A stretch of DNA of 64,000 nucleotides, from contig JAGBEI010000031.1 of the NCBI GenBank assembly GCA_017937065.1, forward strand, positions 1 through 64,000. Direction: 5' to 3'. The translations under genes were made by a program, and so were the position numbers. This DNA is from Clostridia bacterium (GTDB lineage Bacteria; Bacillota; Clostridia; Oscillospirales; QAKW01). The notes beneath the pieces are model-generated. The model saw only the letters and a list, made by a program, of their open reading frames with translations. It was not told the origin of the DNA and searched no databases. Shown one piece after another: positions 50,193 through 58,902 of this stretch. Within the stretch, counting starts at the first letter, position 1, and each line of letters starts with the position of its first letter.

Positions 50193-50822
50193 TTATTTTG
50201 TTCCGAAAATCCTGTCGCCCGCATCGCCCAGACCCGGAACAATGTATCCGTTTGAATTGAGCTTTTCATCAATATGCGCACAGTAAATATGCACATCCGG
50301 ATGCGCCTGCGTCAGCGCCTTTATGCCTTCGGGAGCTGCAATAAGACACATAAATTTTATGTTGTGTCCGCCGTACTCCTTAATACGTGTAATAGCGTCG
50401 ATAGCCGAGCCGCCCGTCGCCAGCATGGGGTCTGTGACAATTATAAGACGCCTGTCCACATTTTTGGGGAGCTTGCAGTAATATTCGTGCGGCTCAAGCG
50501 TCTGCTCATCACGATACATGCCGATATGACCAACCCTTGCCGACGGAACAAGATTCAATACGCCGTTTACCATACCGAGACCTGCGCGCAGAATCGGAAC
50601 GACGGCAAGCTTTACACCCGCAAGCACGTTTGTTTTTGTCTTTGTAATGGGCGTTTCCACCTCTACCTGCTCCAGCGGCAAGTCACGCATCGACTCATAG
50701 CACATCAGCATCGTGATCTCCTCCACAAGCTCGCGGAACTGCTTTGAGCTTGTCTCGACGCTGCGCAGAATCGATATTTTATGCTGGATAAGCGGATGAT
50801 CGAAAACAGTCAGATTTTCCAT
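50193..50822 (-). CDS. upp: Uracil phosphoribosyltransferase
   Basis: Salvages uracil to UMP with PRPP. The 209-residue protein has [15 protein letters not shown] at the start, [20 protein letters not shown] (about 77-96), the PRPP loop [16 protein letters not shown] and [20 protein letters not shown] with [12 protein letters not shown] at the end. The ATG at 50822 gives the same N-terminal length as Bacillus Upp; a GTG two codons earlier is closer to the AAGGAG site, so the start could be 50828. Monocistronic. Confidence 0.95.
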   Translation of the reverse strand: MENLTVFDHPLIQHKISILRSVETSSKQFRELVEEITMLMCYESMRDLPLEQVEVETPITKTKTNVLAGVKLAVVPILRAGLGMVNGVLNLVPSARVGHIGMYRDEQTLEPHEYYCKLPKNVDRRLIIVTDPMLATGGSAIDAITRIKEYGGHNIKFMCLIAAPEGIKALTQAHPDVHIYCAHIDEKLNSNGYIVPGLGDAGDRIFGTK

Positions 50823-50905
50823 TTTCACGTAATCTCCTTATTAATTTTTCTCATTTTATCAAAAAAGCGCATATTTTACAAGGGAAATGTTGATTTTTTT
50901 ATTGA

Positions 50906-50934
50906 TTGACAAAAATTGTGAAGGTCTATATAAT
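50906..50934 (+). promoter_or_regulatory. Promoter of the HAD-IIA/radC pair
   Basis: TTGACA (50906-50911), 17-base spacer, TATAAT (50929-50934): consensus at all twelve positions. Confidence 0.8.
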
Positions 50935-50964
50935 GTAGTTTAGAATAATAAAAAGGAGTACGGC

Positions 50965-51747
50965 ATGAAATTACAGGATAAAAAAGGCTTTATATGCGAC
51001 ATGGACGGCGTTATATATCACGGCAACGAGCTGCTTCCGGGCGTCAAGGATTTCATCAGATGGCTTCAGGAGAACAACAAGAAGTTTCTGTTTCTGACAA
51101 ACAGCTCGGTGCGCTCCCCCAAGGAGCTTGCGCAAAAGCTGTCGAGAATGGGCATGGACATAGACCCCTCTCACTTCTACACGTCGGCTCTGTCAACGGC
51201 ATCTTACCTTGCAAAGCAGAAACCGGGCTGCACGGCATATGTAATCGGCGAGTCGGGACTTATTAACGCGCTGTACGACATGGGCATATCGATGAATGAC
51301 GTAAACCCCGACTACGTGGTAATCGGAGACGGGAAAACGATAAACTACAATATGCCCAATATCACAAAAGCGGTAAACCTTGTGCTCGCAGGCGCTAAGC
51401 TTATCGGCACAAACCCCGACATTACAGGTCCGATAGAGGGCGGCGAGATAGAACCCGCCTGCCGCGCCTTAGTGTCGCCCATTGAGATTGCGACGGGAAA
51501 ATCAGCATATTTTCTCGGCAAGCCCAATCCTCTCATGATGCGCTGCGGACTGTCACTGCTGGGCTGCGACGAGGACGACGTTGCCATCATAGGTGACAGA
51601 ATGGACACCGATATCATTGCCGGAATTGAATCGGAAATCGACACTGTTTTAGTCATGACGGGCGTTACAACAAAAGCTATTATGAGAAGCTTTCCGTACC
51701 GTCCCAAATATATACTTGACGGCGTCGGGGACGTGATTAACAATTGA
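50965..51747 (+). CDS. HAD-IIA (NagD/PGP-like) sugar phosphatase
   Basis: A 260-residue HAD phosphatase with a C2 cap. Motif I FICDMDGVIYHG (nucleophile Asp near 12), motif II FLFLTNSSVRSPKELAQKL, Lys in YFLGKPNPLMM (motif III), and motif IV AIIGDRMDTDIIAGIESEID. This is the NagD/AraL/phosphoglycolate-phosphatase-like group; the physiological sugar phosphate is unknown. Its stop overlaps the radC start by 4 bp. Confidence 0.9.
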   Translation: MKLQDKKGFICDMDGVIYHGNELLPGVKDFIRWLQENNKKFLFLTNSSVRSPKELAQKLSRMGMDIDPSHFYTSALSTASYLAKQKPGCTAYVIGESGLINALYDMGISMNDVNPDYVVIGDGKTINYNMPNITKAVNLVLAGAKLIGTNPDITGPIEGGEIEPACRALVSPIEIATGKSAYFLGKPNPLMMRCGLSLLGCDEDDVAIIGDRMDTDIIAGIESEIDTVLVMTGVTTKAIMRSFPYRPKYILDGVGDVINN

Positions 51748-52445
51748 TACGGGAATTTTACGGCGGAAACGACCGCATCGCGTCGATTATACGAATGATT
51801 GACACAGACACCCCCGTAACGGATACCGAGCTTATCGCTGTTTTACTCGACGGATTATCGCCTGTCTGCGACAGCTTTGAAACAGCACTGCTGCTCATTG
51901 ACAGATACGGCAATATGGCGGGAGTCTGCTCGGCGCCCACCGACGAGCTCTCAGGCATTGAAGGCGTCGGAAGAAAAGGAGCGCAGCTTTTAAAGGTGTG
52001 CGGCGCCGCCGTCTCCAACATACTGTCCGAAAACAGCTCGGACGACAGACGCAGACTCTATACTCAGGATGAGCTTGTGGACTATCTTTGTCCGTACTTT
52101 GTAAACGAAAAGGTCGAAAAGCTCTATCTTCTGTCACTGAGTGCGAAATACCGTGTGCTGGGACTCAGGCTTATTGCAAAGGGTGACAGCGACAGCCTTG
52201 TTTTTGATAAAAAACTTCTGATAGAAGAAGCAATCAAGCGCGGTGCGTCCTCTGTCGTTTTGGCGCACAATCATTTTATAAGCGCCCTGCCCTCGGCACA
52301 GGATGTAATACTGACAAACGACATATGCGGGATTTTACAGAGAATGGGAATAAAACTTCATGACCACCTGATTTTTTGTGAAAACAAAGCAAAATCCATG
52401 AGAAAATCCGGTTATATTAAACCGGAAAGCTCTGTTATTTTCTGA
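51744..52445 (+). CDS. RadC-like JAB-domain protein
   Basis: A 233-residue protein with an N-terminal helix-hairpin-helix region (ELSGIEGVGRKGAQLLKVC, about 68-87) and a C-terminal JAMM/MPN domain (about 105-233). The metal motif reads AHNHFISALPSAQD: the HxH...D ligands remain, but the usual HNHPSG sequence has lost its Pro-Ser-Gly. Function of RadC is unsettled despite the old DNA-repair label. It is translationally coupled to the HAD-IIA gene and followed by a gap with no obvious terminator. Confidence 0.85.
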   Translation: MIREFYGGNDRIASIIRMIDTDTPVTDTELIAVLLDGLSPVCDSFETALLLIDRYGNMAGVCSAPTDELSGIEGVGRKGAQLLKVCGAAVSNILSENSSDDRRRLYTQDELVDYLCPYFVNEKVEKLYLLSLSAKYRVLGLRLIAKGDSDSLVFDKKLLIEEAIKRGASSVVLAHNHFISALPSAQDVILTNDICGILQRMGIKLHDHLIFCENKAKSMRKSGYIKPESSVIF

Positions 52446-52513
52446 AAATCCGTGATTTTCAACAAAAAGCAGTTGTTTTTTACGTACATAATAATAAAAA
52501 ATGTCGTTTCTTA

Positions 52514-52542
52514 TTGATTTTTGGAGCTCATAGTGCTATATT
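52514..52542 (+). promoter_or_regulatory. Promoter of the mgtC/sapB-like gene
   Basis: TTGATT (52514-52519), 17-base spacer, TATATT (52537-52542). The leader carries a short GCGGC-TTT-GCCGC hairpin before the GGAGG Shine-Dalgarno. Confidence 0.6.
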
Positions 52543-52603
52543 ATTTGCTATATAATTATGTATGCGGCTTTGCCGCAGCAAAAATAAGATTGCGGAGGCA
52601 TAA

Positions 52604-53308
52604 ATGACATTTTTACAAAACGCCCTTGACTACCTTCGGGATTTCAACCTGGTGACTATTATCGTGCGCCTTGTCATGGCGGTAATGTTCGGCGGCTTTA
52701 TCGGTCTTGAACGTGAACGGCACGGACGGGCTGCCGGGCTACGCACGCACATTCTTGTATGTTTGGGCGCGGCGATAACGACGCTTATCGGTCAGTATGA
52801 CATGGTATATATTACAGGCTACACCGGCGACCCTATGCGAATAGGCGCGCAGGTTATATCCGGAATAGGCTTTCTCGGCGTCGGCACAATATTGTCAAAG
52901 GGCAGATTCCAGGTCACAGGACTTACAACGGCAGCCGGACTGTGGACAACGGCGGCTATCGGTCTTGCACTCGGAATAGGATTTTTCGAAGGCGCCGTCA
53001 TAGGCACATTGCTGGCAGTGCTGACAATGACACTGCTGTCCAAATTTGATGCGCATGTTATCGAACGCAGCAAAAAATTCCGCGTGTATATAGAAGTCGG
53101 CGACGTGACCCGTATAAATGCTCTGATAGAAGAGCTGGAGAACGAATACAACGCAAAAGACCTTCAGGTAACCGTCCCCAGAAGCGGCATTGCCAATAAT
53201 GCGGGAATTGAAGCGACAGTCAAAATAAACAAGAGTCTCTCTCAGGAAACGGTTCTTAAAAATCTTATAGAATCCGACGATATCCTCTTTGCACTGCCAT
53301 CTATTTAA
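52604..53308 (+). CDS. MgtC/SapB-family membrane protein
   Basis: A 234-residue protein with four to five helices in the first 150 residues. It has FGGFIGLERERHGRAAGLRT (the family Glu-Arg motif), HILVCLGAAITTLIGQ and VISGIGFLGVGTILS, then a cytoplasmic ACT-like C-terminal domain (about 160-230). MgtC relatives inhibit ATP synthase or adapt cells to low Mg2+ in pathogens; in free-living or gut Firmicutes the role is unclear. The stop is followed by the GDPD-like start after 3 bp. Confidence 0.87.
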   Translation: MTFLQNALDYLRDFNLVTIIVRLVMAVMFGGFIGLERERHGRAAGLRTHILVCLGAAITTLIGQYDMVYITGYTGDPMRIGAQVISGIGFLGVGTILSKGRFQVTGLTTAAGLWTTAAIGLALGIGFFEGAVIGTLLAVLTMTLLSKFDAHVIERSKKFRVYIEVGDVTRINALIEELENEYNAKDLQVTVPRSGIANNAGIEATVKINKSLSQETVLKNLIESDDILFALPSI

Positions 53309-53311
53309 AAT

Positions 53312-54499
53312 ATGTTTATGAAAAGACGTTTAATATACATAACGGCAGCGATTACGGCTGCCGTTACGATAATTATATGCGTGCTGCTGTCATGGCACCT
53401 GACCGAGCAAACTATCCGGGACAACGGATACATACCTCTTGAAAAGGCAATGAAAGCGGCAGGATACACCGACTGCGGCGACGGTAAATTCAAAACAGAT
53501 TCAAACGGAATTGGAATCGAAGTGTATTTTGATTTTACAAATGACATCTGCACCAAAAATCTGTACAGCTTTGATATATCCGGCAAATATATCATCGCAG
53601 ACTCGTCGTATTTTATTGACAGTAAAACAGCAGGCGACATAACAAACAAGAATATAACGGTCAGCAACGGAAAAATCACGGCGCAGGACATTGATTTCGC
53701 TCCGCATCAGTGGACAACGGAATTTGCACCTGTTGTCGCACATTCGGGCGGAGATGTGCGGGCGGGAACCTACACCGATTACTATACAAATTCTCTCGAG
53801 GGCATAGTTCAGAACTATGATTTGGGCTTTCGCGTCTTTGAGATGGATTTCTATCTTACAAATGACGACAATTTAGCGGTAGTTCACGATTGGGAGCACT
53901 ATGCCAACTATGACGGCACTGCACCCAGCGCCGAGCAGTGGCTCGAAATGAAAACACACGGCTATCCTCAGACAGAGGGTGTCTATTACACGTCAATGCT
54001 TATCGGAGACCTGCTCGACCAAATGATGATAAACAAGGACATGTTTGTTATTACCGATACCAAAAGCTTTGAAGTGAGCGAACAGGAAACCCGAAGGCAG
54101 TTTGAAATAATCCGCGATGAGGCAACAAAGCGCGACCCTAATCTTCTCAAGCGTATAATTCCGCAGATTTACAATGAAGAAATGTATGCAATCATAATGG
54201 ATATATACAATTTCCAGGATGTTATTTATACTCTCTACGCTTCGGCATCCACAGCGGCGCGTGCAGCAGAATTTGTTTCGGATAAAGAGAATATAAAAGT
54301 AATAACGGTACGCAAAACGGACGAACGGTTTTTAAACTCCGACATAGCCGGAAAGCTCAAGCCGTATGATAAGCTGATATATGTACACACGATAAAATAC
54401 TATAACGAATTCGCAGACTGTGCAAAATACGGAGCTTACGGCTTTTATGCTCATCATCTGACACCGGCTGATTACGAAACTTTTGCAAAATACAGATAA
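53312..54499 (+). CDS. Membrane-anchored glycerophosphodiester phosphodiesterase-like protein
   Basis: A 395-residue protein with one N-terminal helix (about 6-28) and a long extracellular part. Residues about 145-395 form a GDPD-like TIM barrel with VVAHSGGDVR, SLEGIVQNYDLGFRVFEMDF and AVVHDWEHY, which keep the HxG...E.D...HD pattern of the catalytic site, and FVITDTKSF for the substrate loop. The family hydrolyses glycerophosphodiesters such as deacylated phospholipids or teichoic acid units. Only 3 bp separate it from the MgtC-like gene, so it is co-transcribed. No Shine-Dalgarno is evident. Confidence 0.8.
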   Translation: MFMKRRLIYITAAITAAVTIIICVLLSWHLTEQTIRDNGYIPLEKAMKAAGYTDCGDGKFKTDSNGIGIEVYFDFTNDICTKNLYSFDISGKYIIADSSYFIDSKTAGDITNKNITVSNGKITAQDIDFAPHQWTTEFAPVVAHSGGDVRAGTYTDYYTNSLEGIVQNYDLGFRVFEMDFYLTNDDNLAVVHDWEHYANYDGTAPSAEQWLEMKTHGYPQTEGVYYTSMLIGDLLDQMMINKDMFVITDTKSFEVSEQETRRQFEIIRDEATKRDPNLLKRIIPQIYNEEMYAIIMDIYNFQDVIYTLYASASTAARAAEFVSDKENIKVITVRKTDERFLNSDIAGKLKPYDKLIYVHTIKYYNEFADCAKYGAYGFYAHHLTPADYETFAKYR

Positions 54500-54502
54500 A
54501 GC

Positions 54503-54538
54503 GAAGGGACAGCAGAGAAATTTCTCAGCTGTCCCTTC
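54503..54538 (+). terminator. Terminator of the mgtC/GDPD operon
   Basis: An 11-bp outer stem (GAAGGGACAGC / GCTGTCCCTTC) with an inner GAGAAATTTCTC palindrome, 3 bp after the stop. Confidence 0.8.
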
Positions 54539-54568
54539 ATTAATATTGGGTAAATTTATCTTCAAATG

Positions 54569-54597
54569 TTGACTTTGACAAGTGTTTAAAATATAAT
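54569..54597 (+). promoter_or_regulatory. Promoter of the HAD-tex-pyk run
   Basis: TTGACT (54569-54574), 17-base spacer, TATAAT (54592-54597). The transcript should start near 54604. Confidence 0.75.
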
Positions 54598-54613
54598 TAT
54601 GTTGGTGGTAAAT

Positions 54614-55264
54614 TTGAATTACAGGAATATCTTGTTTGACCTTGACGGCACGCTGACCGATCCCAAAGAGGGGATCACAAATTCGGTCGCACACGCCTTA
54701 AAGCATTTCGGAATAGAAACAGCTGACCATGACGCACTGTGTGCGTTTATAGGTCCGCCGCTTATCTATTCATTTAATAAGTATTACGGCTTTGACCAAG
54801 AGCAGTGTCTTGAAGCGGTGGAGGTTTACCGCGAATATTTCTCGGTGCACGGAAAGTTTGAAAACAGCGTGTATGACGGAATAATACCTATGCTGAATAT
54901 TTTGGCGGAACGCGGCTACAGACTGTTTATAGCGACAAGCAAGCCGCAGAAATTTGCTCTCGAAATTGCGGAGCATTTCGGGTTTGAAAAATATTTTGAG
55001 GCAATACGCGGTATCCCCATGAACGGCGAGAATATGACAAAAGGACAGGTTATCGGAGCTGTTTTACGGGAATTTTCACTTGAAGCCAAAAACACGCTCA
55101 TGGTAGGCGACAGGTCGTACGACGTCTGCGGCGCGAAGGAAAACGGGCTGGACTGCGCCGGCGTGCTTTACGGCTACGGTTCAGAAGCAGAACTGAAAGA
55201 CGCAGGCGCCGATTACATTATAAAAGACATTCACGGACTGACAAATTTTTTTGAGGACAGATAA
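54614..55264 (+). CDS. HAD-superfamily phosphoglycolate-phosphatase-like hydrolase
   Basis: A 216-residue HAD-IA phosphatase: motif I NILFDLDGTLTDPKEG, a helical cap (about 20-85), motif II LFIATSKPQKFA, Lys in NMTKGQVIGAV, and motif IV TLMVGDRSYDVCGAKENG. Closest in pattern to Gph-type and pyrophosphatase-type members. The start is placed at TTG 54614 because the promoter -10 box ends at 54597, which would put an ATG at 54599 upstream of the transcript; GGTGG lies 5 bases before the TTG. Its stop shares bases with the tex start. Confidence 0.85.
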   Translation: MNYRNILFDLDGTLTDPKEGITNSVAHALKHFGIETADHDALCAFIGPPLIYSFNKYYGFDQEQCLEAVEVYREYFSVHGKFENSVYDGIIPMLNILAERGYRLFIATSKPQKFALEIAEHFGFEKYFEAIRGIPMNGENMTKGQVIGAVLREFSLEAKNTLMVGDRSYDVCGAKENGLDCAGVLYGYGSEAELKDAGADYIIKDIHGLTNFFEDR

Positions 55265-57435
55265 TGAACATAATTGAAACCCTTACAAAAGAATTCAATT
55301 TAAAACAAACGCATGTTGAAAACACGGTCAAACTGATTGACGACAAAAATACAATACCGTTCATCGCACGGTACCGCAAAGAGCTCACAGGCTCGCTTGA
55401 CGACCAGGTGCTCAGAGAGCTGTCCGAGCGGCTGGAATATTTACGCAACCTTGAAGCACAGCGCGAAAAGGTCGCGGCTACTATCACAGAGCAGGGCGCG
55501 ATGACCGATGAAATATCCGCTGCACTTGAAGCGGCGGCAACTCTTGCCGAAATCGAGGACATTTACCGTCCGTATAAGCCTAAAAAGAAAACGCGCGCTT
55601 CAGTTGCACGTGAAAAGGGACTTTTGCCGCTTGCCGAAAAAATTTTTGCACAGCAAAAGGACTGCCCTGCGCTTTCAGAGCTTGCAGAGCAATTTGTCGA
55701 TCCTGAAAAGGGCGTTGAAGACGGAAAAAGCGCACTTGCGGGCGCCGGCGATATTATTGCTGAAATGATATCCGATGACGCGGCGATTCGCGGCGGACTT
55801 CGCACCGTCTGCTGCGCACACGGCAGCATACGCTCCGACGGCGCATCCGAAAATCTGGGTGTGTACGAAATGTACGGAGAATTTTCCGAACCTATTAAAT
55901 CCATACCGGGGCACAGAATTTTAGCGCTGAACCGCGGCGAGCGGGAAAAGGCTCTGAAGGTATCAATTGACTTTGACCGTACACGCGCCATGGAAATAGT
56001 CTGCCGCAATCATGTAAATGACGTCGGCGAGTGTTCGCAGTTTGTGCGCGCCGCGGCAGAGGATGCGTATGACAGGCTCATATTTCCCGCAATAGAGCGG
56101 GAAATAAGAAATATGCTGACCGAGCGTGCGCAGGAAAGTGCCATCAAGGTGTTTTCCGTAAACCTCCGCCAGCTTCTAATGCAGCCGCCCGTCAAAAACA
56201 GGGTGACATTGGGGCTTGACCCGGGATACCGCACGGGCTGCAAGGTCGCAGTTGTAGACGGCACCGGCAAGGTACTGGACACAGGGGTAATTTATCCCGT
56301 GCCGCCCCACAGCAAGGTGGAGCAGGCAAAGGCGACAATCAAGGCACTTGTGAAAAAACACGGCGTAACCATGTTTGCCATAGGAAACGGCACAGCGTCG
56401 CACGAAACGGAAGTATTTGCGGCGCAGGTCATAAAAGAGCTGAACTGCGGTATAACCTATATGGTTGTAAGCGAGGCGGGGGCTTCGGTCTACTCGGCGT
56501 CAAAGCTCGGCGCACAGGAATTTCCCGACTACGACGTATCTCTCAGAAGCGCCGTTTCCATTGCAAGACGGCTTCAGGACCCACTTTCCGAGCTCGTCAA
56601 AATAGACCCGAAGGCAATAGGCGTCGGACAGTACCAGCACGACATGCCGCAGACGCAGCTGAGCGATGCGCTTGACGGTGTGGTGGAGGACTGCGTAAAC
56701 TCGGTCGGAGTTGATTTAAACACTGCTTCCGCGCCGCTGCTGTCACGCGTATCGGGTATAGGCGGCGCGCTTGCAAACAACATTGTAAGCTACCGTCAGG
56801 AAAACGGAGCGTTCAGTTCACGAACACAGCTGAAAAAAGTGCCAAAGCTCGGTCCGCGCGCCTTTGAGCAGTGCGCCGGATTTCTGCGAGTCAGCGAAAG
56901 CAAAAACATGCTGGACGGCACCGCCGTACACCCGGAAAGCTATGACGCGGCAAAAGCGCTATTGGAAAAATGCGGATTTGATATCAAATCGTCAAAAACC
57001 TCCGACTTACAGCCGCTCATGGAAAAAGCCAAGGCATACGGTTTTTCCAGGCTGTGCAGCGAGCTTGAAATAGGACAGCCGACGCTTATCGACATTATAA
57101 ACGAGCTAATGAAGCCGGGCCGCGACCCGCGCGACGAGCTGCCGGCGCCGCTTCTGCGCACCGACGTTATCGGTATGGAGGATCTAAAGCCCGGCATGGA
57201 GCTTACGGGCACCGTGAGAAACGTCATTGATTTCGGTGCGTTTATAGATATAGGCGTCCATCAGGACGGACTGGTGCACATTTCAAAAATAACACGCAAG
57301 TATATAAAGCATCCGTCCGAAGTACTCAATGTGGGCGATATCGTCAAGGTATGGGTGCTTTCTGTCGATACTGATAAAAAAAGAATTTCACTCACTATGG
57401 TTGACCCTAATGAAAAGGAGCGCAAAGCGAACTGA
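55264..57435 (+). CDS. tex: Tex-family S1 RNA-binding protein
   Basis: A 723-residue cytoplasmic nucleic-acid-binding protein related to Spt6, linked to transcription and transcript stability. Order: N-terminal helical region with IPFIARYRKELTGSLDDQVL, a YqgF/RNase H-like domain (about 320-450, TLGLDPGYRTGCKVAVVDG), a helix-hairpin-helix module (about 490-560, VSGIGGALANNIVSYRQENG), and a C-terminal S1 domain (about 635-715, LTGTVRNVIDFGAFIDIGVH). The length is usual. It overlaps the HAD gene by one base and starts the run into pyk. Confidence 0.94.
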   Translation: MNIIETLTKEFNLKQTHVENTVKLIDDKNTIPFIARYRKELTGSLDDQVLRELSERLEYLRNLEAQREKVAATITEQGAMTDEISAALEAAATLAEIEDIYRPYKPKKKTRASVAREKGLLPLAEKIFAQQKDCPALSELAEQFVDPEKGVEDGKSALAGAGDIIAEMISDDAAIRGGLRTVCCAHGSIRSDGASENLGVYEMYGEFSEPIKSIPGHRILALNRGEREKALKVSIDFDRTRAMEIVCRNHVNDVGECSQFVRAAAEDAYDRLIFPAIEREIRNMLTERAQESAIKVFSVNLRQLLMQPPVKNRVTLGLDPGYRTGCKVAVVDGTGKVLDTGVIYPVPPHSKVEQAKATIKALVKKHGVTMFAIGNGTASHETEVFAAQVIKELNCGITYMVVSEAGASVYSASKLGAQEFPDYDVSLRSAVSIARRLQDPLSELVKIDPKAIGVGQYQHDMPQTQLSDALDGVVEDCVNSVGVDLNTASAPLLSRVSGIGGALANNIVSYRQENGAFSSRTQLKKVPKLGPRAFEQCAGFLRVSESKNMLDGTAVHPESYDAAKALLEKCGFDIKSSKTSDLQPLMEKAKAYGFSRLCSELEIGQPTLIDIINELMKPGRDPRDELPAPLLRTDVIGMEDLKPGMELTGTVRNVIDFGAFIDIGVHQDGLVHISKITRKYIKHPSEVLNVGDIVKVWVLSVDTDKKRISLTMVDPNEKERKAN

Positions 57436-57476
57436 TCAAAAGCGACCTATAACCAACCGAAAGGAACAATTTAAAA

Positions 57477-58895
57477 ATGAGAAAAACAAAAATCGTATGC
57501 ACCATCGGCCCTGCGTGCTCAAACGAGGAGACGCTGACCGGAATGTGTCTTGCGGGCATGAACGTCGCAAGGCTTAATTTCTCACACGGTGATTATGAAG
57601 AGCACTCAAGAAATATTGCCGTTATAAAAAAAGTGCGGGAAAAGCTGAAGCTGCCGATTGCAATAATGCTGGATACCAAAGGACCTGAATACAGAATAAA
57701 AACATTTAAAGACAATAAGAAAATAAATCTGAACGACGGAGACAGCTTCACCTTTACGACAAAGGACATTGAGGGAGATGAGAAAAAAGTCTCGGTCAAC
57801 TACAAGGGACTGCCGCATGACCTTGATGTAGGAGATACAGTGCTGCTGAACAACGGTCTGATGGTATTTAAGGTTGAAAAGCTGTCGGATACGGACGCCG
57901 AATGCCGTGTTATTGTCGGCGGCGAGCTGTCGGGCAGGAAAAGCATGAGCTTTCCCGGAAAGGTCTTAAAGCAGAAATACCTGAGCGAGCAGGACAAAAA
58001 CGATATTGCTTTCGGTGTAAAAAACGACATTGACTTTATCGCATGTTCCTTTGTATCCTGTAAGCAGGATCTTGCAGACGTTAAAAAGTACCTGTCCGAA
58101 ATCGGCGCGCACGACATAGACATAATCGCCAAAATAGAAAATCGCAGCGGCATTGAAAATATCGAAGAAATCTGCGAGGAGTGCGACGGAATAATGGTTG
58201 CGCGCGGCGACCTTGGCGTTGAAATACCGTTTGAAGAGGTTCCGATAATTCAAAAACAGCTTATCACGAAGTGCAGGCTGCTGGGCAAGCGGGTAATAAC
58301 CGCAACGGAAATGCTGGAATCCATGATTCACAACGCACGCCCTACAAGGGCGGAAATTTCCGACGTTGCAAATGCCGTTTACGACGGCACAAGTGCCGTT
58401 ATGCTGTCAGGTGAAACCGCAGCCGGAAAATATCCAGTTCAGTCCGTTAAGGCAATGGCAAGCATTGCCGAGTGCACCGAAAACAACATTGACTATAAAA
58501 CAAGGTTTACGGAGTCGGAATTCAAAATCAGAAACACGCTGGATGCGATATCGCACGCCACCTGCGGCATGGCAATTGACATCGAGGCAAAGCTTATAGC
58601 GGTTTGCTCACTTTCGGGAATGACGGCGCGTATGGTATCGCGTTTTCGCTCGCCCATTGATATCCTGGGACTTACAACAAACGAGCGCACACTTCGCAAG
58701 CTCTCGCTGTCCTGGGGAGTAACGCCCGTCATGTGCGACGAATTCAATTCGACAGACGTGCTGTTTTATACCGCCAACCGTATTTCAAAAGCAACATTCT
58801 CTTTGAAAAAGGGAGACAGAATAGTCATAACAGGCGGAATCACCAACGGAATTTCGGGGAACACCAACCTTATCAAGGTGGATACAATAGGATAA
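57477..58895 (+). CDS. pyk: Pyruvate kinase
   Basis: Final ATP-forming glycolytic step, PEP plus ADP to pyruvate. The 472-residue protein has KIVCTIGPACSNEETL, NFSHGDYEEH, IMLDTKGPEYRIK, the signature IIAKIENRSGIENIEEI, and MVARGDLGVEIPFEEVP plus TATEMLESMIHNARPTRAE. It lacks the extra C-terminal PEP-utiliser-like domain of Bacillus Pyk (length about 470 not 585). A Glu in the FENRSG-like region is present. It follows tex by 41 bp and precedes the AI-2E gene by 7 bp. Confidence 0.96.
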   Translation: MRKTKIVCTIGPACSNEETLTGMCLAGMNVARLNFSHGDYEEHSRNIAVIKKVREKLKLPIAIMLDTKGPEYRIKTFKDNKKINLNDGDSFTFTTKDIEGDEKKVSVNYKGLPHDLDVGDTVLLNNGLMVFKVEKLSDTDAECRVIVGGELSGRKSMSFPGKVLKQKYLSEQDKNDIAFGVKNDIDFIACSFVSCKQDLADVKKYLSEIGAHDIDIIAKIENRSGIENIEEICEECDGIMVARGDLGVEIPFEEVPIIQKQLITKCRLLGKRVITATEMLESMIHNARPTRAEISDVANAVYDGTSAVMLSGETAAGKYPVQSVKAMASIAECTENNIDYKTRFTESEFKIRNTLDAISHATCGMAIDIEAKLIAVCSLSGMTARMVSRFRSPIDILGLTTNERTLRKLSLSWGVTPVMCDEFNSTDVLFYTANRISKATFSLKKGDRIVITGGITNGISGNTNLIKVDTIG

Positions 58896-58902
58896 ATGAA
58901 AA

